From contig JAWKSY010000027.1 of NCBI GenBank assembly GCA_041402125.1, positions 1 to 43,682 of the forward strand: DNA of 43,682 bases, in the 5' to 3' direction. Under the pieces are notes generated by a model, which was not told the origin of the DNA, searched no databases, and saw nothing but the letters and a program-made list of their open reading frames with translations. Position numbers and translations under genes: made by a program. Source of the DNA: JAWKSY01 sp041402125 (GTDB lineage: Bacteria > Planctomycetota > GCA-002687715 > DRQF01). Positions 33,205 through 41,856 of the stretch are shown in pieces. Each line of letters begins with the position of its first letter. Within the stretch, counting starts at the first letter, position 1.

Positions 33205-33227
33205 GGTTATAACCCTTTCCCGGCGCG
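33205..33227 (-). promoter_or_regulatory. Possible promoter for the M50-MFS pair
   Basis: On the minus strand TATAAC (33213-33208) lies 16 nt after TCGACC. The -10 sits in a 10-bp palindrome GGTTATAACC (33205-33214) and would give a nearly leaderless mRNA. Confidence 0.35.
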
Positions 33228-33255
33228 GGTCGAGGGATCGGCCGGCGTGGCGCGA

Positions 33256-33367
33256 GGATGCACGTACGGTGCCAGGCACCCGATGTGCATCCCTTCGGTC
33301 CGGGCTCCGACGCCGATGTCGGGCTCGAGGGGATGCACATCGGGTGCCTGGCACCGTACGTGCATCT
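33256..33367. repeat. Inverted pair of REP-like palindromes (BIME-like)
   Basis: 33256-33292 reads GGATGCACGTACGGTGCC, A, then GGCACCCGATGTGCATCC. 33331-33367 is its exact reverse complement apart from the last base. The spacer is 38 nt. The pair lies between the divergent promoters of the M50 gene and the HtrA-like gene, and could form two separate hairpins or one large stem. Confidence 0.85.
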
Positions 33368-33392
33368 CCGGCTCGCCTTCGTGGATGAAGCT

Positions 33393-33421
33393 GGGACCGG
33401 GACGGAAGGTCCGGCTATCCT
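33393..33421 (+). promoter_or_regulatory. Possible promoter for the HtrA-like gene
   Basis: GGGACC and TATCCT (33416-33421) are 17 nt apart, 27 nt before the ATG at 33448. The -35 is poor; the -10 hexamer is the same as in the ABC operon promoter. Confidence 0.35.
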
Positions 33422-33447
33422 GGACGTCGGATCCTTCGGGAGATTCC

Positions 33448-35418
33448 ATGATCCGGTCCTTCGCCCGCATCCTGCCGCTCGTCCTCTTCCTCGCGATCGG
33501 CGTCTCCGCGCAGACGCCGACCCGGGCCGATCTCGGCGAACTCGAGTCGCGGGTGCGCACCCTCGTCGACCGCGTCGCGCCGGCCACGGTGGGGCTCCAG
33601 ATCGGGACCGACGGTCCAGCGGGGGCGAGCGCCGTCATCGTCTCGGCCGACGGCTGGGTCCTCACCGCGGCGCACTGCATCCCCGAGGTGGGCGGCAAGA
33701 TGACCGTGCTGCTGCCCGACGGGCGGCGCCTCGCGGCCACCGCCCTCGGCAAGAACGATCGCCTCGACATCGGCCTCGTGCGGATCGACGAGAAGGGCGA
33801 CTGGCCCTGGGTGCCGATGGGACTCTCGAGCGCGCTCGAGATCGACGAGGCCGTGGTGGCGATCGGTCATCCCAGCGGCTTCGACCTCGCGCGCGGTCCG
33901 CTCGTCCGGCTGGGCTGGATCCTCGCGCGGAGCGCCCCGCACGGCGCCTTCCTCCAGACGACCGCGAAGGTCCGCCCCGGCGACTCCGGCGGTCCGCTCT
34001 TCGATCTCGACGGTCGCGTCGTCGGGATCCACAGCAACATCAACACCTCCCTCGACGGCAACTTCCACGTGCCGGTGGATCTCTTCCGCGAGAACTGGGA
34101 CCGGATGGCGGCGAAGGAGCACTGGGGCAAGGGCGGCATCGGGGCGCGCGAGGACCCGTGGAAGGGCAAGCCCTACGCCGGCCTCGAGGCGGAGAACCTC
34201 GACGAGGGCGGCCTCCTCGTGAAGCGCGTCCGTCGCATGGCCTCCGCCGCGCGCGCCGGGATCAAGCCCGGCGACGTCATCATCGACGTCGACGGCACCC
34301 GCGTTCCGACCTGGCGACAGCTCGGTCGCTGGCTCCGCTCGGAGCGGAGGATCGGCGACAGCGTCGTCTTCGGCGTCCTCCGCGAGGGCAAGCGCCTCGA
34401 GTTCGAGCTCACCCTCCTTCCCAAGCCCGGTCACGAGGAGAAGCCGCCGCCCGGTCCCGCGAAGGCCTCGAGCCAGGCGCCGCCGGCGAGCGCGGCCGAG
34501 GGCCCGCGGTTCACCCGGGACTTCGAGGAGCTGGCCGCGGTCTTCGACAAGGCCCAGGACGGCTGGCGGCGCGCCGTCGTCCGGATCGAGAGCCGTTTCG
34601 ACGAGGAGACGCGCGAGATCCTGGGCACCGTCGTCGACGCCGGGAAGGGACTCGTCCTGACCAAGGCCTCGGAGATCGGCGCGGAGCCGGTGGCCCACAC
34701 CTGGTCCGGCGGTCGCGGCGAGGCCGTTCTCGGGGCGTCCGACCTCCGGGCGGACCTCGCGCTCCTCCGCATCGAGGCCGAGGACCTCACCGCTGTGGAT
34801 TTCGAGGCGTCCCCGGCGTTGAAGCCGGGCGCCTTCGCGGTGACGGCGGGCTCGCGCGCGCGCATCGTCGGCGTGGGCGTCGTCGCGGTCGCGGAGCGAG
34901 AAATCGATCCGATCCGGGTCGCGGTGCTCGGCGTCTTCCTCGGCGCGTCGTCGGAGGAGGCGCCGGGGGTGCTCGTCGAGCGCATCAGCGACGGCGGCGC
35001 CGCCGCGACGGCCGGCCTCCTCGCGGGCGACCGCATCGTCACGATCGGAGAGGTCACCCTCGGCGGGCCGCAGGACCTCCACGACTTCCTCCGCGCGCAT
35101 CTCCCCGGCGAGAAGGCGAAGGTCGGCGTGCGGCGCGGCGAGGAGAGCCTCGAGTTCGAGGTCACCTTCGGCGACCGCCCGGACCTCGACATGAACGGCG
35201 ACGAACCCCCGGTCCCCGGCGGCCTCAGCGGGCGTCGTGGTCGCTTCGCCTCCGCCTTCCGCTACGACGCGCCCCTGCGTCCCCGGGACTGCGGCGCGCC
35301 CGTCTTCGACCTCCAGGGCCGCCTCGTCGGCCTCGCCATCGCGCGCGCCAGCCGCACGCACGCCCACGTCCTCCCCGCCTCCCTCGTCGCCCGGGTGCTC
35401 GCCGACCTCCGCCGCTGA
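33448..35418 (+). CDS. HtrA/Deg-like serine protease with a second, degenerate protease domain
   Basis: 656 residues with signal peptide (MIRSFARILPLVLFLAIGVSAQ). First trypsin-like domain ~30-225 with an intact triad: His76 (TAAHC), Asp ~107 (LDIGLV), Ser ~180 (GDSGGPLF). A PDZ domain follows at ~235-325 (GLLVKRVRRMASAARAGIKPGDVIIDVDG). A second trypsin-like unit (~350-656) lacks the triad: the His region reads KASEIG, the Asp region ADLALL remains, and the Ser loop is RDCGAPVF. It has its own PDZ (~515-580, GVLVERISDGGAAATAGLLAGDRIV) inserted within the barrel sequence. This should be a periplasmic quality-control protease with a pseudoprotease half. ATG 33448 has GGGAG 7 nt upstream. Confidence 0.92.
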   Translation: MIRSFARILPLVLFLAIGVSAQTPTRADLGELESRVRTLVDRVAPATVGLQIGTDGPAGASAVIVSADGWVLTAAHCIPEVGGKMTVLLPDGRRLAATALGKNDRLDIGLVRIDEKGDWPWVPMGLSSALEIDEAVVAIGHPSGFDLARGPLVRLGWILARSAPHGAFLQTTAKVRPGDSGGPLFDLDGRVVGIHSNINTSLDGNFHVPVDLFRENWDRMAAKEHWGKGGIGAREDPWKGKPYAGLEAENLDEGGLLVKRVRRMASAARAGIKPGDVIIDVDGTRVPTWRQLGRWLRSERRIGDSVVFGVLREGKRLEFELTLLPKPGHEEKPPPGPAKASSQAPPASAAEGPRFTRDFEELAAVFDKAQDGWRRAVVRIESRFDEETREILGTVVDAGKGLVLTKASEIGAEPVAHTWSGGRGEAVLGASDLRADLALLRIEAEDLTAVDFEASPALKPGAFAVTAGSRARIVGVGVVAVAEREIDPIRVAVLGVFLGASSEEAPGVLVERISDGGAAATAGLLAGDRIVTIGEVTLGGPQDLHDFLRAHLPGEKAKVGVRRGEESLEFEVTFGDRPDLDMNGDEPPVPGGLSGRRGRFASAFRYDAPLRPRDCGAPVFDLQGRLVGLAIARASRTHAHVLPASLVARVLADLRR

Positions 35419-35452
35419 ATGCTGGTCCGGTGCCCGTCACCCGATGAGCATT
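35418..35452 (+). repeat. REP-like palindrome upstream of the RAYT gene
   Basis: Outer arms AATGCT/AGCATT and inner arms GGTG/CACC around CCCGT. It begins on the last base of the HtrA stop codon and is close in sequence to the element at 36535. It lies 60 nt before the RAYT start. Confidence 0.75.
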
Positions 35453-35511
35453 TTCGTTCGAACGCGCATCACTCGCGCCGACCGCCTCCGTCTTCCGACC
35501 GGAGGAACGCG

Positions 35512-36525
35512 ATGTCGCGACCACGTCGATTCGACCCCGAAGGCTGCCCGCTCCACGTCTACAACCGCGGGATCGCGCGGCGACCGCTGTTCGAGACGCG
35601 AGCCGACATGCGGAAGTTCCTGGCGGAGCTCGCTCGCTCGGTTCATCGCGGCGAGATCCGGGTGATCGCCTACTCTCTGATGACGACTCACTTCCACCTC
35701 GCCATCGACAGTGTCGACGGTGACCTCGCCGCCGCGATGCGGCGGATCCAGACCGCCTACTCGCGCTACTTCAACCGCTCACGGCGGCGCGACGGGGCTC
35801 TGGTGCGAGGTCGCTACCAGGCTCGGCGAATCGACTCCCCCGAGTACTTCACCGCACTGCTCGCCTACATCGATCGCAATCCCGTGGACGCGGGTATCGT
35901 CACGCGTCCTGATCACTACGAGTTCGGAAGCGCGAGGCATTACGTGGAAGGCGACGGCCCCCGCTGGCTGGACCGCAGGCGGGTGGCGTGGCACCTCCTT
36001 CGCGAGGGGAATCCACGTCAGCCCTTCGGTGCCGACTATCTGCGCTTCATCGCGAGGGTGTCGCCGGAGCTCTCGAACGGGATCGTCGAGGGCGGGATGA
36101 AGGGGCGGGCCTATGGGGCGGACGTCGGCGACCTCATGTCCCGACTTCCACGTCGCGTTCACGGCTGGTTCGTGAGAAAGGCAGCGCTCGCCGATGGAAC
36201 GATGCCCGGACTGCCTCTCTGCGATCCAGTCGCGACCTTGCTGGCACTCGAGCGGGAGTGGTCGCGTCTGAGTGCGTCTCTCGGAGTCCAGGGTTGGAGC
36301 ACCGGGGCCATCCCGCCGGCGGCGGAGTGTGGAGTCCTCCTCGACCTCTCGGGCCTCGAAGTCTCGGAGATAGCCGCTCGGCAGAACCTGAGTCCTTCTC
36401 ACGTCGGGAGGCTCCTGGCCAAGCACCGTCGACTAGTCCAATGCGACTCGGCTTATCGCGGCCTGGTCGTGGATGTCGCTCGACAGGTCACGCCGCGTCC
36501 CCCGGGAGGACGTGGCGGAGCGTGA
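35512..36525 (+). CDS. REP-associated tyrosine transposase (RAYT)
   Basis: 337 residues, ATG 35512 with GGAGGA 5 nt upstream. The N-terminal Y1/HUH domain (~1-180) shows CPLHVYNRGI, the metal-binding HUH motif THFHLAI at about 58-64, and the likely catalytic Tyr in IQTAYSRYFN at about 80-86, followed by GRYQARRIDSPEYFTALLAYIDRNPV, a strong RAYT signature. The C-terminal part (~185-337) ends with a helix-turn-helix-like stretch (LEVSEIAARQNLSPSHVGRLL). RAYTs nick and join single-stranded REP hairpins and are thought to spread REP sequences. REP palindromes lie 60 nt upstream and 9 nt downstream. Codons are intact; base composition is slightly less GC-rich than the neighbours. Confidence 0.95.
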   Translation: MSRPRRFDPEGCPLHVYNRGIARRPLFETRADMRKFLAELARSVHRGEIRVIAYSLMTTHFHLAIDSVDGDLAAAMRRIQTAYSRYFNRSRRRDGALVRGRYQARRIDSPEYFTALLAYIDRNPVDAGIVTRPDHYEFGSARHYVEGDGPRWLDRRRVAWHLLREGNPRQPFGADYLRFIARVSPELSNGIVEGGMKGRAYGADVGDLMSRLPRRVHGWFVRKAALADGTMPGLPLCDPVATLLALEREWSRLSASLGVQGWSTGAIPPAAECGVLLDLSGLEVSEIAARQNLSPSHVGRLLAKHRRLVQCDSAYRGLVVDVARQVTPRPPGGRGGA

Positions 36526-36534
36526 CGCGGCAGA

Positions 36535-36646
36535 GATGCACGTACGGTGCCAGTCACCCGATGTGCATTTCCGTTCCACCGCTTCCGCAATCGAAACCGA
36601 TGCGCCCGGAAATGCACATCGGGTGACTGGCACCGTACGTGCATCC
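36535..36646. repeat. Inverted pair of REP-like palindromes after the RAYT gene
   Basis: 36535-36572 and 36608-36646 are reverse complements over 38 bp, separated by 35 nt. Each is itself a palindrome: outer ATGCAC/GTGCAT, inner GGTG-CCAGT-CACC. The pair starts 9 nt after the RAYT stop codon. The perfect match of the two halves suggests recent formation. Confidence 0.88.
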
Positions 36647-36680
36647 GAGAACGGAAGAAATCGAGTCGGCGATCTCCAAA

Positions 36681-36720
36681 TGAAGGCGGCCCCGCCGGGG
36701 GCCGGCGGGGCCGCGCTTCA
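36681..36720 (-). terminator. Terminator of the VCBS-repeat gene
   Basis: TGAAGGCGGCCCCGCCGG and CCGGCGGGGCCGCGCTTCA form a near-perfect stem 18 nt beyond the stop at 36738. On the minus strand it is followed by TTTGG. Confidence 0.7.
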
Positions 36721-36737
36721 TCGGAGGGGGACGGCGA

Positions 36738-39164
36738 TCACTGGTAGGTGTAGGTTGTCGTCGCGGTGCAGCCGAGGGGGTTCGTCAGGACGACGGTGGC
36801 CGGGCCGACCGGGCCGGGGGGCGTCAGCATGACGACCGAGGTCGCGCCGGCGGTCGTCACCGTCGCCGGGACGCCGCCGATCGTCGCCGTCGTTCCCGCG
36901 CCGAAGCCGGTGCCGATCACGATGAAGTTCACGCCGCCCGCGGCCGGGCCGGACGCGAAGATCGTGTTCGTGACCACCGGGGCGGGATTGATCGTCGTCG
37001 CGGCGATCTGGCCGTCGGGATTGACGACCTGGACGGGCGTGTCGCAACCGGAGGTGGCGGGCATCGTGAAGACGATCTGCGTCGAGGTGATCGACGTGGG
37101 CGTCACCGGCGTGCCGCCGACGTTCACCACGGTCGCGGACTGGAACTCCGTTCCCGTGATCGTCACCGAGGTGCCCGCCGTCGCCACCGGCGGGACGAGT
37201 CCCGAGATGGTCGGGGGCGCGAACTGCGGGCCGCAGATCCAGGAGGCGAGACCCTGCGACAGGCCCCAGTTCTGGGGCTTCGACGGATCGAAGACGATCG
37301 CCTGGAGGTAGGCCACCTGGCCCTCGTAGGCGGCCGGAAGGACGATCGGATACGAGAAGTTGCCGCCGGCGTCCGTGAAGATCGGAAGGATCACGAGGTT
37401 CGCGAGCGGCAGGAGGAAGGTCCCGCCGAAGGCCGGGAAGCTCGTCGTCTGACCGTTGGCGAGGATGTAGCCGTCCGCGTTCGGGTTGGCGTTGCTGACG
37501 TCGATCGTGAACAGGGCGTTCGTGATGGCCGGGCTCGACAGCGAGAGGACGAGATCGTTCACGCCGGTGTTCGGGCCGAAGTCGCTGTCGCCGCAGATGA
37601 GGAAGTTCTTCGGCGCCGACGTCGAGGAGTTGCCCGCCCGATCCGTCGCCGTCACGGAGTAGGTGACCGTCGTGCCCGGAGCGAAGCCGGCCGGGACCGG
37701 CGGAACGAGCAGCGCGCGGAAGTGGCCGCCGCCGATGTAGGTCATGGGGACCGTGATCGACTGGCTGAAGGCACCGTTGGTCGAGGTCACGTTCATCTGG
37801 GCCGTCGTCCAGGTGCGACCGCTGTCATAGCTGCCGTCCTGGACCCAGGCGCGGATCGGGAGGCCCTGCGGCAGGATCTTGGACTCGAGCACGGTGGCGT
37901 CGAGCGAGGTCACGCGCCCGATCATCGGCGGGACGGTGTCGGCCGGTCCGTTGTTCAGGTAGTAGCGGTTCGTGAAGGAGCCCGACTCGCCCTGCGCGGT
38001 GGCGACGTCGAAGTCGCCGTCGTTGTCGAAGTCGCCGATCGTGAGGTCGAGCGTCGAGTCGCTGATCGTCGAGAAGGTCCCGCCCGCGAAGCTGAAGGCG
38101 CCGGCGACGAGAGGTCCGCCGCCGTTCGTGTAGACCTTCTCCTGGTTCGCCGCGAGCGAGGCGACGAGCAGGTCGAGATCGCCGTCGTTGTCGTAGTCGA
38201 CGAAGGCGACCTCGTTGTCGTCGTTCCCGTTCGACCCGGAGAGGATGTTCGTCGACCCGCCGAAGCTGAGGGCCGGCGGCACCGAGTTGTTGACCGCGAT
38301 GCCCTCGGCGGCGCCGCCGCCGAAGGAGACGTAGGCGCCGTCGATGTCGCCGTCGAGGTCGAGGTCGGCCCAGTCGGTCTCGTAGGTCCCGCCCGTGCCG
38401 GCGGGGAGGGTCGTCCCCATGAAGGTGAAGTTGGCGGTGCCGTCGTTGAGGTAGAGGTGCTGGCCGCTCGACTTGCCGTCCACGATGACGTCGAGGTCGA
38501 GGTCGCCGTCGATGTCGACCATGCTCACCATCATGGCGCCGACCTTGTTGACGCCGTTCATCATCGTCGGCTCGTCGGTGAAGGTGCCCGTGCCGTCGTT
38601 GAGGAAGAGGCGGGGCGGCTGACCGCCGCCCTGGCTCGGGCCGGTGTCGCAGAAGACGAGGTCGAGGTCGCCGTCGTCGTCGAGATCGCCGGCCGCGACG
38701 CCGAAGGACCCGAGGTTCACCGCGGGAAAGCGGGTCGCCGTCTGGTCCGTGAAGTTGCCCGTGCCGTCGTTGATGAGGATGCGCGGCTGGTTCAGGAAGG
38801 CGTTCGCGAAGACGATGTCCTCGTCGCCGTCACCATCGACGTCGCAGGTCGTGAGACCCTTGCCCTGCTGGGTGAAGCCGGCCGGGATGCGCGCGGCCGT
38901 CTCGTCCGCGAAGACGGCCGCCCCGGGGACCGCCTGGTTGATGAGGAGCGTCGGCGGGAGCGCGCCGCCGGCGCTGTTGAAGCCGACGCCGTTCGTGAAG
39001 ATCAGATCGAGCCAGCCGTCGCCGTTGGCGTCGAAGGCCTCGACGCCTTCCGACCACACGACGGGACCGGGCAGGGCCCCCTGATTGACGAACTGCTGTC
39101 CGCCGGCAGCGAGGGCGGAGAGGGCGGTGAAGACCGCCGCGGAGACGACGTTGCGCAGGGACAT
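36738..39164 (-). CDS. Secreted VCBS/FG-GAP-repeat protein with IPT/TIG domains
   Basis: 808 residues; the ATG at 39164 has GGAGG 4 nt upstream and a signal peptide ending in ALAAGGQ. Residues ~30-400 hold many VCBS-type units (FDANGDGWLDLIF, DVDGDGDEDIVF, DLDDDGDLDLVF, DIDGDLDLDVIV, DYDNDGDLDLLV, DFDNDGDFDVAT). An Ig-like region (~420-520, TVTYSVTATDRAGN) follows, then a copy of the shared beta module (~530-640, with LQAIVFDP), and two IPT/TIG-like domains (~650-808: ISGLVPPVATAGTSVTITGTEF and a second with GFGAGTTATIGGVPA). The form suggests an adhesin-like or surface scaffold protein. No enzyme motif is visible. Confidence 0.9.
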   Translation of the reverse strand: MSLRNVVSAAVFTALSALAAGGQQFVNQGALPGPVVWSEGVEAFDANGDGWLDLIFTNGVGFNSAGGALPPTLLINQAVPGAAVFADETAARIPAGFTQQGKGLTTCDVDGDGDEDIVFANAFLNQPRILINDGTGNFTDQTATRFPAVNLGSFGVAAGDLDDDGDLDLVFCDTGPSQGGGQPPRLFLNDGTGTFTDEPTMMNGVNKVGAMMVSMVDIDGDLDLDVIVDGKSSGQHLYLNDGTANFTFMGTTLPAGTGGTYETDWADLDLDGDIDGAYVSFGGGAAEGIAVNNSVPPALSFGGSTNILSGSNGNDDNEVAFVDYDNDGDLDLLVASLAANQEKVYTNGGGPLVAGAFSFAGGTFSTISDSTLDLTIGDFDNDGDFDVATAQGESGSFTNRYYLNNGPADTVPPMIGRVTSLDATVLESKILPQGLPIRAWVQDGSYDSGRTWTTAQMNVTSTNGAFSQSITVPMTYIGGGHFRALLVPPVPAGFAPGTTVTYSVTATDRAGNSSTSAPKNFLICGDSDFGPNTGVNDLVLSLSSPAITNALFTIDVSNANPNADGYILANGQTTSFPAFGGTFLLPLANLVILPIFTDAGGNFSYPIVLPAAYEGQVAYLQAIVFDPSKPQNWGLSQGLASWICGPQFAPPTISGLVPPVATAGTSVTITGTEFQSATVVNVGGTPVTPTSITSTQIVFTMPATSGCDTPVQVVNPDGQIAATTINPAPVVTNTIFASGPAAGGVNFIVIGTGFGAGTTATIGGVPATVTTAGATSVVMLTPPGPVGPATVVLTNPLGCTATTTYTYQ

Positions 39165-39343
39165 GAAGTCCTCCAGGTTGTGCGATCACGGGGCCGGGTA
39201 CGGCTGGGTGTGCGCAGACTGTAACCGGTCGAGCGCCCGTCCCGCATGACCTTTCCCCGGCCGGAGACCCCTGCGGGGCCGGACGGCGCGGGGGCCCGGC
39301 GGATCTCTCCCCGGGGCAAGGGCTTGCGGGGATCGTCGGCGCG

Positions 39344-39973
39344 TCAGCGTCCGCCGAGCCCGAGGACCGCGAGCGCGTCGTGGGTGATCTCCCCGGCCGG
39401 GCGCGTGGCGTCGCAGACGAGAACGGGGCCCTCGTCCGCCGAGAGAGCGCGACGGTAGCCCTCGCGGACGCGTTCGAGCTCGGTCCGGTTCTCGAAGATG
39501 TCGAGCGCGTCCCGCGTCGCCGAGAGGCGGGCGAGCGAGACCTCCACCGGGCAGTCGAGGTAGAGCGTGAGGTCGGGCGCGGGGAAGGCGGCGTTGAGGG
39601 TCCGGACGAACTCGAGCTCGGCGGGATCGTCGCCCTCGTAGGCGTAAGAACTCAGGACGTAGCGGGCGCAGACGACGTCCTCGCCGCGCTCGAGTCGGGC
39701 CAGGATCCCGTCGGGGCGCGAGGCCAGGTGGTCCTGCCGATCGGCGGCGAAGAGCAGGGCGAGCTGGCGACGATCCTCGGGACCGGAGCCGCTGAGGGGA
39801 AGCGCGCCCGAGAGGTAGCGTCTGAGGAGGCGCCCGATCTCGCCCTCGGTCGGCTCCGCCGTCAGCCACGCCTTCCGACCGCGCGCGGCGAGCGCGTCCG
39901 CCAGGGCGCGCGCCTGGGTGGAGGTTCCGGAGCCGTCGATGCCCTCGACGGCGATGAAGGATCCGCGCTTCAA
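39344..39973 (-). CDS. tmk: Thymidylate kinase
   Basis: 209 residues; phosphorylates dTMP to dTDP. Family marks are FIAVEGIDGSGTSTQ at the start, the DR(Y/Q) region AADRQDHLASRPDGI, CARYVLSSYAYEG (DRY-like), LYLDCPVEVSLARL, and an Arg-containing lid DIFENRTELERVREGYRRAL. The P-loop lysine is replaced by Thr (GSGTST instead of GxGKST); I recall this variant in some bacterial lineages. The start is a TTG (39973) overlapping the TGA of the upstream ABC gene, with AGGAGGG about 10 nt upstream. It is the third gene of the ABC operon. Confidence 0.9.
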   Translation of the reverse strand: MKRGSFIAVEGIDGSGTSTQARALADALAARGRKAWLTAEPTEGEIGRLLRRYLSGALPLSGSGPEDRRQLALLFAADRQDHLASRPDGILARLERGEDVVCARYVLSSYAYEGDDPAELEFVRTLNAAFPAPDLTLYLDCPVEVSLARLSATRDALDIFENRTELERVREGYRRALSADEGPVLVCDATRPAGEITHDALAVLGLGGR

Positions 39974-41856
39974 GCCCCCTGACCCTCCTTGCGCTCGCCG
40001 TCGGCCCGGGTGGCCTCCTGACCGCGGTACTGCAGCTCGTAGAGGCGCCGGTAGAGTCCGTCCTGCGCCAGCAGCTCGGCGTGGGTCCCGATCTCCCGGA
40101 GCTCGCCGTGGTGCATCACGATGATGCGGTCCGCCTTGCGGATCGTCGAGAGCCGGTGCGCGATCACGATGACCGTGCGGTCCTCCATGAGGCGATCGAG
40201 CGCGCGCTGGATGAGGACCTCGGTCTGCGTGTCGACGTTGGCGGTCGCCTCGTCGAGCACCAGGATCGGCGGGTCGTGCGCGATCGTCCGGGCGAAGGCC
40301 AGGAGCTGCTTCTCGCCGGCCGAGAAGCTCGCGCCGCGTTCGCGCACGGCGTGGTCCAGGCCTCCGGGAAGCGCGTCGACGAAACGGTCGGCGAGCACGG
40401 TCCGGCAGGCCTCCCGCAGCCGCTCGTCGTCGAAGCGCTCCTCGCCGAGGCGGAGATTCTCGCGGACCGTGTCCGCGAAGAGGAAGACGTCCTGCAGGAC
40501 GACGCCCACCGAACGACGGAGCTCCGACTTGCGGTACTCCCGGATGTCGCGGCCCGCGAGGCGCACCGCGCCACCGCTCACGTCGTAGAAGCGGGCGAGG
40601 AGGTTGATGATCGAGCTCTTCCCCGCTCCCGTGTGCCCGACGATCGCGATCTTCTCGCCGGCGCGGACGCGGAAGCTGAGATCGCGCAGGACCTCGGTCT
40701 CGCCGTCGTAGGCGAAGCGCACGCGGTCGAACTCGATCGCCCAGTCGCGGCCGCTCAGATCGAGCGGAGCCGGCGCGGCGGGCTCGGGGATCTCGCGGTC
40801 GTCGTCGAGGACGCGGAGCAGACGCTCGGCCGAGGCCATCGCCGACTGAAGGACGTTGTACTTCTCCGAGATCTGACGCAGCGGCTCGAAGAACTTGTGG
40901 AGGAGGAACCAGAACGCGAGCATCGTCCCGACGGTGATCGCGCCGCTCTCGTGGCGGTAGAAGCCCGCGACGAGGATCACCGCCGCGCCCGCGGCGGAGA
41001 AGACCTCGACGCCGGGGTAGAAGAGCGAGAAGTTCCGCACCGTCGCGACGTGCGCGCGGCGAAGGTCCTCGTTCCACGCGAAGAACCGGGCCTTCGTCCG
41101 CTCCTCGGTCCGGAAGGTCTGGATCACGCGGATCCCGGTCACCGCCTCGTTGATGAAGCTGTTGAGCCGCGTCACCTGGCCGCGCACGGCGCGGAAGAGC
41201 TGCTGGGCCTCGCGCTTGAACACGAAAGACCAGGCCCCGACGAAGGGCAGTCCGAGCAGCACCAGTCCGGCGAGCACGGGGTCGAGCCAGAAGAGGATCC
41301 CCAGCGTGATCCCGATCATCACGAGGTCGTAGCAGATGATGTCGATCCCGGCCGTGAAGAGCTCGGCCAGGGCCTCCACGTCGCTCGTCACCCGCGTCAC
41401 GAGGCGGCCGACCGGGTTGGTGTCGAAGAAGCGCAGGTTGCGCTCCTGCAGGTGGCGGAAGACGTGTTCGCGAAGGTCGTACACGATCCGCTGGCCGGTG
41501 TCGTTGGCGAGCCAGATCTGCGCGAGACGCGCGGCGAAGGTGATGATGCCGGCGGCCGCGAGCAGGATCGCGATCGCTCCGAGCCGACCCGCGTCGGTCT
41601 CGGCGAAGCGCGCGATCGCCGCGTCGGCCCAGCCCGGGTCCGGCGACCCCTCGGAGGTTCGCACGAGGAGGATCCGGTCGAAGGCGAACTTCAGCGCGAG
41701 CGGAGTCAGGAGCGAGGCGCCCGCGAGCACGAAGAGCAGGAAGACGCTCGCCGCGAACCGCAGCAGGTAGGGACGCGCGAAGGGGCCGAGCCGGCGGTAG
41801 ACCTGCCAGTCGAAGATGCGACCGGCGACGGTCTCCTCGTGGACGCTGCCGGACAT
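39970..41856 (-). CDS. ABC exporter half-transporter with canonical ATP site (MdlB-like)
   Basis: 628 residues. The exporter-type membrane domain (~30-345) has about six helices and a GRLVTRVTSDVEAL coupling segment. The ATPase domain (~375-600) carries Walker A GHTGAGKSS, signature FSAGEKQLL (a variant of LSGGQ), Walker B ILVLDEATANVD with the catalytic Glu, and the switch His in IAHRLS. The ATG at 41856 overlaps the TGA of the first ABC gene (TGATG). With its neighbour it should form a heterodimer exporting a lipid, drug or peptide; the substrate is unknown. Confidence 0.93.
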   Translation of the reverse strand: MSGSVHEETVAGRIFDWQVYRRLGPFARPYLLRFAASVFLLFVLAGASLLTPLALKFAFDRILLVRTSEGSPDPGWADAAIARFAETDAGRLGAIAILLAAAGIITFAARLAQIWLANDTGQRIVYDLREHVFRHLQERNLRFFDTNPVGRLVTRVTSDVEALAELFTAGIDIICYDLVMIGITLGILFWLDPVLAGLVLLGLPFVGAWSFVFKREAQQLFRAVRGQVTRLNSFINEAVTGIRVIQTFRTEERTKARFFAWNEDLRRAHVATVRNFSLFYPGVEVFSAAGAAVILVAGFYRHESGAITVGTMLAFWFLLHKFFEPLRQISEKYNVLQSAMASAERLLRVLDDDREIPEPAAPAPLDLSGRDWAIEFDRVRFAYDGETEVLRDLSFRVRAGEKIAIVGHTGAGKSSIINLLARFYDVSGGAVRLAGRDIREYRKSELRRSVGVVLQDVFLFADTVRENLRLGEERFDDERLREACRTVLADRFVDALPGGLDHAVRERGASFSAGEKQLLAFARTIAHDPPILVLDEATANVDTQTEVLIQRALDRLMEDRTVIVIAHRLSTIRKADRIIVMHHGELREIGTHAELLAQDGLYRRLYELQYRGQEATRADGERKEGQGA

